The notes below the pieces were generated by a model, which had not been told where the DNA came from, ran no database searches, and saw only the letters and a program-made list of their open reading frames with translations. Shown here one piece after another: positions 57,672 through 64,000 of a stretch of 64,000 nt of DNA; the stretch's first letter is position 1, and every line of letters starts with the position of its first letter. The stretch is from assembly GCA_013407085.1 (NCBI GenBank), contig JACCGJ010000306.1, positions 28,956 through 92,955 of the forward strand, read 5' to 3'. A program made the translations under genes and the position numbers. The stretch is from Atriophallophorus winterbourni (taxonomy: Eukaryota > Platyhelminthes > Trematoda > Plagiorchiida > Microphallidae).

Positions 57672-58166
57672 ATGTCGACCGACTCTATCGGAGTCGGTGA
57701 TGTAATATACCCATTAAAACGAGGCCCACCATCTTTGACACGTACTCAACTTACCTGCTCAAATACTCATCATCCAACACTTTTGTCAAGATCTACCATC
57801 AAATGTTTATACACCAACGCACAATGCTTGATAAATAAGTTACCCGAACTAATCGAGCTTCGTCAAAAATATTCACCACTCCTGATAGCCGTAACGGAAA
57901 CTTGGTTCAATCAGCAATTAGTTGAGGAGGAAATTTCCATTCCAAACATGTTTCTTTTTCATCGTACTCGAATGGATCGTGGAGGAGAAGGTGTTGCTAT
58001 TTACTATTATCAACACCTCACGTTCAGAGAAATCACGGATAATGATTTGATACTGGAAGATACAATTTGGTGTTCACTTGAATTAGCAACAGGTGAAAAC
58101 TGTGTTGTTGGTGTGATTTACCGACCACCGTCAGCAGACGAAGCATACAATGCTAGTTTAATTTAG
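57672..58166 (+). CDS. CR1-like LINE ORF2, N-terminal endonuclease part
   Basis: 164 codons in the same frame as the following 791-codon ORF, separated only by TAG TAA. Endonuclease motifs: KCLYTNAQCLINKLPEL, AVTETWFNQ (catalytic Glu of TETW), GGEGVAIYY, DTIWCSLEL and VGVIYRPPS. It normally nicks target DNA as part of ORF2p. Read the two frames as one interrupted gene. Confidence 0.85.
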   Translation: MSTDSIGVGDVIYPLKRGPPSLTRTQLTCSNTHHPTLLSRSTIKCLYTNAQCLINKLPELIELRQKYSPLLIAVTETWFNQQLVEEEISIPNMFLFHRTRMDRGGEGVAIYYYQHLTFREITDNDLILEDTIWCSLELATGENCVVGVIYRPPSADEAYNASLI

Positions 58167-58211
58167 TAAACTCAGCTGGTTGTTTCCAGATATCAAAACA
58201 ACGTCCTGATC

Positions 58212-60587
58212 ATGGGTGACTTTAATCTCCCGAATTTACTAAAAAGCGAGATTCCACCGGTGAACTCTCTTGATCATCTATTCTACAAAATGTTCAACGA
58301 AATTCCTTTATTCAACCACATCTCAAGCAGCACTCGCTTCAGAGGCACAAACACACCGTCCATTCTCGATCTTGTTTTGACTAGCGAGGAAAATGTCATC
58401 GAGGATATCCGTTATGAAGCACCTCTTGGAAAGAGTGATCATGTAGTCATTGTTTTCGACTATATATCTGAAGCGATAAGAGCAAGTGATGCTCAGAAGT
58501 TGATAAGAAAAATCGATACGGTTGCATTATTAATGTCTCTTCAAGACGTCACCGACTGGGCACCGATTAGCACTGATGTCCAACAATGCTGGTCATCGAT
58601 ACTTCAGAAAATCAACCGAAAAATAGAACTCCACTCAAAATATGTTTCAAAACAACTGAAAAAAGGATTCAAATTCGTGATCCGGAGTCGAACACGGAAA
58701 TGGATAAAGGTGAGAAACTGTGCGTGGAGAAGCCACATATTGCATTCAACACCTGAATATTGGGAATCTTACCGTTTGTTGAGAAACAAAGTTACTAAAC
58801 TTGTTCAGGAGGATAAAGAAATGTATCAGATAAATCTGATGGATAAAATTGAAAGAAATCAGAAGCTCCTCTTCCAGATCGTGAACAGAAAGGCCAGGGT
58901 AAAGCCAGGTGTTTCCGCTTTACTTACTACGACTGGAACTACACCTGTAGCTCTCGAAGCCGCTAACGAACTCGCTCAATTTTATTCTAGAGTGTTCTAC
59001 CCTAACGAGCGCGTATCCTACGATATACCTGCATTCAGGTCGCAGAATACAATACACGAAATCGTTTTGAAACCCGAGAGTGTCCTGGCAAAGCTACGCG
59101 GGTTAAATACAAAGAAATCCCCGGGTGCTGATGAAATAACACCATTCATCCTAAAGCAATGCGCCCATGCTCTATTCTCACCACTCACTGACCTTTTCAA
59201 CCTGTCCTTGAGTTTTAGCACGGTTGCTAATGACTGGAAATGTGGACTATTCACTCTGATATACAAAGGAGGGAACCGATCTGATGTGTCTAACTACAGA
59301 CCAGTCACGTTGTTGCCAGTGGTCTCTAAAGTTATCGAACGACTTGTGGCTGACGAACTTATCAAACACTTGGAACAAAATAAGCTTCTTTCCATCGCAC
59401 AGCACGGATTCAGGACAAGACACTTCTGTCTGACCAATCTTCTCATAACTCTTGATGATTGGACTCGAGCCGTGGACGATAGATGCCCTATCCATGCTTG
59501 TTACTTGGACATGTCGAAAGCTTTTGATCGTGTTAGCCACAGCATACTGCTACAAAAATTGGAGCAGCTCGGGGTATGCGGCAGACTATTGGCCTGGATA
59601 AAGGACTACTTGACTGGTAGAGTTATAAGGGTTAGAGTTGATTGGGCACTATCAAGCCCAGTAGAAGTTACAAGTGGCGTACCTCAAGGCTCAGTCTTGG
59701 GGCCAATACTCTTCCTCGTGTACGCGAATGATATACCTGAAATCGTACGCAGAAAAATCATTTTATTTGCGGATGACATCAAAGTCTGGACTAGCATACG
59801 CACCATAGAAGATTGCGAAATTCTCCAAAAAGATCTTGAAGCACTTCATAATTGGTCCTTGCGGAACTGCTCACCATTCAACATCCAAAAATGTAAAATG
59901 TTGAACGTCGGTAAATCATTCGAATTCTCATACTCTTTGGGATCTCAGCAACTTTCATGGGTTACTGAAGAGAAAGACATGGGCGTGTGGATTATCAGTA
60001 ACATGAAGTCTTCACGGCACTGTTCTGTTGTATACAATAAGTCCTGCCAAATCTTAGCATTGCTCAGAAGGATCTTCGGTCGTTCCTCAAAACAGATACT
60101 CCCACGTATAATTAACACCTATGTCAGACCAACAATGGAGTATGCTGTTCAAGCATGGTCCCCATGGTTACAAAAGGACATGACCTTGCTGCAACGGGTA
60201 TACCACCGCGCTACAAAACTGGTGACCGGGATATACAACAGGCCATACGAGGAGCGGATCGCAACACTTAACCTCTTTGACTTTTCGTACCGTCGTCTCA
60301 GGGGTGACTTGATCCTGCTTTTCAATATTCTGCATACAGTGGATCACCCACTCGAACACCTGTTTCATCGGCAAGAAGCACGTGGTAGCAGATCGCATGG
60401 ATACAAGTTAATTATTCCACACTCCAGATCAAATTGTCGAAGGTTTTTCTTTGCTGTCAGAGTCTGTTTTCTATGGAACTCCCTGCCCCCACATATCATT
60501 TGCACAACAAGCCTGAACATGTTCAAGGCTGAACTTGACAAGTATATGTTGACCAAACCCAACCTTGCACCTGAATACACGTGCTGA
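58212..60587 (+). CDS. CR1-like LINE ORF2, endonuclease end and reverse transcriptase
   Basis: A 791-residue open frame starting inside the endonuclease: MGDFNLPN, then TPSILDLVLT and GKSDHVVI, catalytic residues present. Reverse transcriptase (about residues 300-570): KKSPGADEITPFILK, VSNYRPVTLLPVVSKVIERL, QHGFRTRHFCLTNLL, CYLDMSKAFDRVSH, TSGVPQGSVLGPILFLVYAN and ILFADDIKVW with the two catalytic Asp. Tail: TYVRPTMEYAVQAWSPWL, IYNRPYEERI, SRSNCRRFFFAVRVCFLWNS. All reverse-transcriptase signatures are intact. The Met is internal; translation from 57672 is blocked by two stops. Confidence 0.9.
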   Translation: MGDFNLPNLLKSEIPPVNSLDHLFYKMFNEIPLFNHISSSTRFRGTNTPSILDLVLTSEENVIEDIRYEAPLGKSDHVVIVFDYISEAIRASDAQKLIRKIDTVALLMSLQDVTDWAPISTDVQQCWSSILQKINRKIELHSKYVSKQLKKGFKFVIRSRTRKWIKVRNCAWRSHILHSTPEYWESYRLLRNKVTKLVQEDKEMYQINLMDKIERNQKLLFQIVNRKARVKPGVSALLTTTGTTPVALEAANELAQFYSRVFYPNERVSYDIPAFRSQNTIHEIVLKPESVLAKLRGLNTKKSPGADEITPFILKQCAHALFSPLTDLFNLSLSFSTVANDWKCGLFTLIYKGGNRSDVSNYRPVTLLPVVSKVIERLVADELIKHLEQNKLLSIAQHGFRTRHFCLTNLLITLDDWTRAVDDRCPIHACYLDMSKAFDRVSHSILLQKLEQLGVCGRLLAWIKDYLTGRVIRVRVDWALSSPVEVTSGVPQGSVLGPILFLVYANDIPEIVRRKIILFADDIKVWTSIRTIEDCEILQKDLEALHNWSLRNCSPFNIQKCKMLNVGKSFEFSYSLGSQQLSWVTEEKDMGVWIISNMKSSRHCSVVYNKSCQILALLRRIFGRSSKQILPRIINTYVRPTMEYAVQAWSPWLQKDMTLLQRVYHRATKLVTGIYNRPYEERIATLNLFDFSYRRLRGDLILLFNILHTVDHPLEHLFHRQEARGSRSHGYKLIIPHSRSNCRRFFFAVRVCFLWNSLPPHIICTTSLNMFKAELDKYMLTKPNLAPEYTC

Positions 60588-60705
60588 CTTTCCATGTGTA
60601 TAAAACACTTGTGTTGTATTTATGAATTCCCTATATTTTTAATCTGTGGTTACTGTAAAGTATTTACTTTTTGGACCATTAAAACTTTGAATTACTTTGA
60701 ACTTT

Positions 60706-60928
60706 GAATCACCCGAAAGCTCATTTAATGATAAAATAATCGAATCCTTGCAATATATCACAAGCTTCCAAAACTCTCAATTGCCTATCATTTGCGATGT
60801 AATTCTCCCGCATATGATTTCAAGAAGTGAACACTGCGTGCATTCGTGTGAACTTAAATTCTATTTATCCACTGAAGAAGCATATTGACCAGCCTACTCG
60901 CAGACGGGGTATTGACTAACCTTCTATC
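60706..60928 (+). pseudogene. Old CR1-like LINE, right half of its endonuclease
   Basis: SPESSFNDKIIESLQYITS, SQLPIICDVILPHM (in place of the usual LIIGDFNLPHI) and, in a second frame, LLADGVLTNLL. It continues the endonuclease that breaks off at 57486. It is then cut at 60928 by the end of a Ty3/gypsy LTR. Confidence 0.75.
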
Positions 60929-61330
60929 TGTTGTATTATATGATTTCAAACGTTCCGAGATATTAGGAGACAAAGGCCGTAGAATACGCTTTAATCTTTC
61001 TGAACAACAGTATAGTAGCTGGAATAAAAAACAAGAATATGAATGTTATAGATAGCATGGAAACAAGCATACAATTGAAGAGAATAATTCATCTCATTCT
61101 CCCCGAAAACAAAATAGTTCAGTGGTAAACTGTTCGTTTGTTAAATGTCCGTGCAAATCATGCTTCTCAATTCCTCAGCAAATACGGATGAAAACGCTGT
61201 TGATGATCTATCAAAGTTTCGTAGTTTGACTGACTTTGCGTATTATCCTCGTTATCCGAAACAGGGATGTTAAACGGCTTGATTTCTTGCTCCTTGTTTA
61301 TTTGATCAGAATTAGATGCAGCATCAAATT
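60929..61330 (-). repeat. 3' LTR (right boundary not resolved)
   Basis: The left end is set by the shared start with 63960. The boundary towards the integrase stop at 61332 is estimated, because only the first ~40 bases of the other LTR are inside the window. Confidence 0.6.
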
Positions 61331-61331
61331 T

Positions 61332-62732
61332 TTAAACTTCACCGTGAGGAGCAAGATTCGGCAAAGACACTGTTTGTTCCGTGCTATTCGAAAGACGAAC
61401 ATGGGCATATTGCTGATTACTTTCCAAAATTTCGGCTTCTTCCACTAAGGGGCTATACTTCGATGAAAGCGCTTGCTTTTTCAATAAAACAGAATTTCCG
61501 GGAGACAACCAACTGGGTAATGATGTTCCGGTAGCGGCTCTTCGATTGAAATTCATAAAGCGCTCATGGGGTGTGGCGTTAGTTGCAGTACATAATAAGG
61601 ATCGCACGAAATGCAGGGCATCAAGAAGTATGAATTCCCAATTATTCACAGGCAGTTGTTTAGATTTCCAATCGAGTGTTATAGCTTTCCAGAGAGTTGA
61701 GTTAAGACGCTCTACTTGACCATTCTCCTGGGGATTATACGGGGTGGTTCTGCTGGTCGCATCACCACGATTATGCAAGAAAGACTTGACTTCAGAAGAC
61801 ATGAAAGCCGAACCACGATCTGAATGAACAAAAGCAGGAAGTCCGAAAAGCAAAAAGGGGGAGCGAAAACAGTTTAATACGGTAGATGATGTTATGTCAC
61901 GGCAGGGAAAGGCGAATGGAAAGCGAGAAAATTCATCAATGATTGTTAGTAAGTAAATATTCTGAGTGGTAGACGGTATTGGTCCTTTAAAATCAACACT
62001 AAATCTCTCAAAAGGTTGGGTAGCTTTGATGAGATGAGACCTGGAAGGTCTAAAAAATTTAGGCTTGATTTCAGCACAGATAGCACAACGCGAAGTCATT
62101 TGGTTAATGTTTTCGATTGAAAATGGTAAGTTTTTGGACCGAACATAATGTAGCATACCTGTGATACCTGGATGGCACAATGAATCGTGAACTTTTCTCA
62201 AGTCGATTGAGGTTAAAGAGGCGCACGTCGTTCTTGACAATGGATCGGCAACAGGGTTGTCTTTCCCTGGTCGATAAATGACATCGTAACGATAACAGGA
62301 TAACTCGATACGCCAGCGCATGATTTTATCGTATTTCACTTTACCTTGGTGCTTCTCGTAAAACATGAATGTCACGGATCGTTGATCAGTAACTGGCTTG
62401 AAATGAACACCAATGAGGTAATGCTTCCATTTACGCAAGGCTTCAACAATGGCATAGGCCTCCTTTTCGACTGCAGAGTGATTCTTTTCACTCGTTGATA
62501 ACGTCCTGGAGAAGAATGCGACAGGTCTACTTTCTTGGTTTAATGTGGCTGCTATGGCAATATCCGAGGCGTCTGTTTCTACAACCAACGGTGTTTTGTG
62601 ATCAACAGTGACTACAGCGGCACTTTCCAGTTCAGATTTGAGATTGTCGAATGTTTGCTGTACATTAGGCGGTAGCGGAAAGAAGAAGTATGAACAACAG
62701 GAGATATGTTGTCTGAAAATCGAGAAATCCAA
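61332..62732 (-). CDS. Ty3/gypsy pol: RNase H and integrase
   Basis: A 466-residue frame. Residues about 25-150: RNase H with PLVVETDASDIAIAATL, RPVAFFSRTLS, NHSAVEKEAYAIVEAL and the VTDQRSVTF block. About 185-225: zinc-binding H-H-C-C module (HPGITGMLH..., CAICAEIK). About 240-400: integrase core with RFSVDFKGPIP, FVHSDRGSAF and NPQENGQVERLNSTL, so the Asp, Asp, Glu triad is present. The first ~20 residues come from the reverse-transcriptase thumb in a shifted frame. It cuts and joins cDNA ends in the family. Confidence 0.9.
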   Translation of the reverse strand: MDFSIFRQHISCCSYFFFPLPPNVQQTFDNLKSELESAAVVTVDHKTPLVVETDASDIAIAATLNQESRPVAFFSRTLSTSEKNHSAVEKEAYAIVEALRKWKHYLIGVHFKPVTDQRSVTFMFYEKHQGKVKYDKIMRWRIELSCYRYDVIYRPGKDNPVADPLSRTTCASLTSIDLRKVHDSLCHPGITGMLHYVRSKNLPFSIENINQMTSRCAICAEIKPKFFRPSRSHLIKATQPFERFSVDFKGPIPSTTQNIYLLTIIDEFSRFPFAFPCRDITSSTVLNCFRSPFLLFGLPAFVHSDRGSAFMSSEVKSFLHNRGDATSRTTPYNPQENGQVERLNSTLWKAITLDWKSKQLPVNNWEFILLDALHFVRSLLCTATNATPHERFMNFNRRAATGTSLPSWLSPGNSVLLKKQALSSKYSPLVEEAEILESNQQYAHVRLSNSTEQTVSLPNLAPHGEV

Positions 62733-62754
62733 TGCGAATAAAAAGCAAACATGC

Positions 62755-63231
62755 CTATAATTCTTTGTTGTGATTTAATATCTTCAGGAGTAGGAAGTTC
62801 TCGTAAGGCGCGAAACCGTTCCGGGTCGGGTTGATTACTCCTTCGGAAACTTGATAACCCAAAAGGGTAATAGTATCTCCAGCCAGAATAGATTTACTTT
62901 CATTAAACTTGAGTCCATGTTCTTTAGCAGTTTTCAAGAACTGTGAGTAATTTTCATCATGCTGCTCCTTATTTCGACCGCAAATGGTCACATTGTCTAC
63001 GTAGGCAAAAACATCATCCAGGTGTGCATTGCTTATGACTTTGTCAATGACCCGCTGAAAACAGGCAACACTATTAATAACCTCGAAAGGGATACGACAA
63101 AATTTATATAGGTTGCCGCGAGCCTCAAAAGCCGTATATTGTTTTTCTTCGTCACGAATTGGCATTTGATGATAAGCACTTTTGAGATCTAAAGTGGTGA
63201 AAATTTTGTAACCAGCAATCTTTTCTCTCAT
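62755..63231 (-). pseudogene. Ty3/gypsy reverse transcriptase, mutated
   Basis: FTTLDLKSAYHQMPI carries the first catalytic Asp. Then YTAFEARGNLYKFCRIPF, SVACFQRVIDKV and VFAYVDNVTI, where the second Asp of YVDD is Asn. LGYQVSEGVINP follows before a frameshift near 62830. The N-terminal part continues upstream to about 63507 with two in-frame stops (ETSSSP*RAQ and VVD*SRN). Inactive. Confidence 0.85.
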
Positions 63232-63507
63232 TTCGTCAATGCGTGGTAAAGGATAGGCATCGAGCTGTGTAAAACGATTGATGTTGCGGCTTTAGTCAAC
63301 AACCATTCTGCGCTTGTGATTTTCATTCGATGTAACTAATACCTGGGCTCTCTAAGGAGATGAAGAAGTTTCTATTATCTTATCCTCGAGTAAACTTCGA
63401 ATTTCATCTTGGATGAATCGTTGATCAGGCGATGAGAAGCGTCTAGATTTAGTGGCGATGGGATGGCAATCAGATAAAAGTGTACCGAACAGTGTTGGTA
63501 CTTCGAC

Positions 63508-63891
63508 TCAAGCGGGTTTTAGAGAACAGTGACAAAGCCTAGGTTTCGGACCGCCGAATGCTATACTCACGTCTTTGTGTTGCATCAAGAAATCATGGCC
63601 GAGGATAAAATCCGAGCACAGTTCAAAAAGGGTCGATAGATTGACATGCTCGTAAGAAATTTTAAGATATTTAATTTTCACAAAACAATGCCCTGACGTC
63701 TGGCTGGACAGATTTGTGAACGCCATGGTTATTTGTGTCGTCGATGGATACACAGTCAAATAGTTCGAAAAAGCAATATCGGAAGGAACATAACTCTCTG
63801 AGCTACCGGTGTAAATAAGAGCATTGAGGGGAAGACCGTTTACTGAGACTTTGATCACAGTACGTGAAAGGGATGTGGGCATAGATGCCAT
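63508..63891 (-). pseudogene. Ty3/gypsy aspartic protease, catalytic Asp lost
   Basis: VNGLPLNALIYTGSSESYV corresponds to the protease active-site block, with Tyr instead of Asp in D-T/S-G. DFILGHDFLMQHKDVSI is the typical downstream block. The frame is open for 127 codons. Confidence 0.8.
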
Positions 63892-63959
63892 TAAGGGCTG
63901 TGAATAACTGTCAGATCAAAGCGATCTGGGCGATGTGCCTTGTCCATAGAAGATTAAAT
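63892..63959 (-). other. Short leader between 5' LTR and protease, gag missing
   Basis: An ATG at 63947 on the - strand starts MDKAHRPDRFDLTV and stops after 18 codons. This may be what remains of gag. There is no room for a full gag or a recognisable primer-binding site before it, pointing to an internal deletion. Confidence 0.5.
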
Positions 63960-64000
63960 TGTTGTATTATATGATTTCAAACGTTCGGAGATATTATAAG

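Larger units (their letters stand above)
57487..60705 (+). mobile_element. CR1-like LINE, nearly intact young copy
   Basis: Starts within 57480-57500 and ends with a 3' UTR and a ttgaattactttgaactttg tail. A short frame (57499-57705) precedes the ORF and may be a 5' or ORF1 remnant. ORF2 is open except for two adjacent stops (TAG TAA) at 58164-58169. It lies inside the endonuclease of an older CR1-like LINE. Confidence 0.88.
60929..64000 (-). mobile_element. Ty3/gypsy LTR retrotransposon, gag-deleted, truncated by the window edge
   Basis: Direct repeat: tgttgtattatatgatttca begins at 60929 and again at 63960, continuing acgtt(c)...gagatatta. In element orientation these are the CA-ending termini of the 3' and 5' LTR. 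Between them, on the - strand: protease, reverse transcriptase, RNase H, zinc-binding and core integrase. Only a short leader separates the 5' LTR from the protease, so gag is missing. Frame lesions throughout. Confidence 0.88.

Overview
This window looks like AT-rich nuclear DNA from a flatworm, most probably a digenean trematode. It has long introns and dense, mostly decayed retroelements of CR1-like, RTE-like, Penelope-like and Ty3/gypsy type. Many small repeats carry hammerhead-ribozyme-like cores. The lineage is inferred from this mixture of families; no sequence here fixes the genus.

Only one host gene is convincing: the catalytic subunit of cAMP-dependent protein kinase (PKA-C), on the + strand from 1803 to 22969. 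Nine exons join in frame to give 335 residues, equivalent to residues 16-350 of mammalian C-alpha with no indel. The first exon, which would carry the N-terminal glycine, was not found. The catalytic residues are intact, but the C-tail turn-motif serine is alanine, and one intron is GC-AG. The eight introns hold CR1, RTE, LINE and Penelope fragments plus most of the hammerhead-like repeats.

From 23.6 to 38.3 kb the window is repeat territory. It holds a CR1 tail (-), a 5'-truncated Penelope-like element with reverse transcriptase, GIY-YIG endonuclease and a hammerhead-like 3' motif, and a TACA microsatellite tract. It also has an RTE-like LINE copy interrupted by a ~0.2-kb hammerhead repeat, a CR1 remnant, a GC-rich repeat island, and an RTE-like LINE (-) that keeps a 730-codon open frame.

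From 38.3 to 57.1 kb the DNA is AT-rich and mostly non-coding. It contains a 2.1-kb tandem duplication, a nearly identical 411-bp direct repeat pair flanking a block that is duplicated again 8 kb away, and several CR1 remnants. A possible first exon of a secreted protein with its own TATA box lies on the - strand at 55.9 kb.

From 57.2 to 64.0 kb is a nested retroelement stack. An old CR1-like LINE is split by a younger, nearly intact CR1-like LINE and then again by a Ty3/gypsy element (-) that runs off the right edge. That element has lost gag and its protease catalytic Asp.

The most interesting signal is the set of about 17 dispersed hammerhead-like motifs in two sequence families, both with a self-complementary stem III. 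One family is tied to the Penelope-like element. Two copies can be seen as insertions against an internal 'empty site'.
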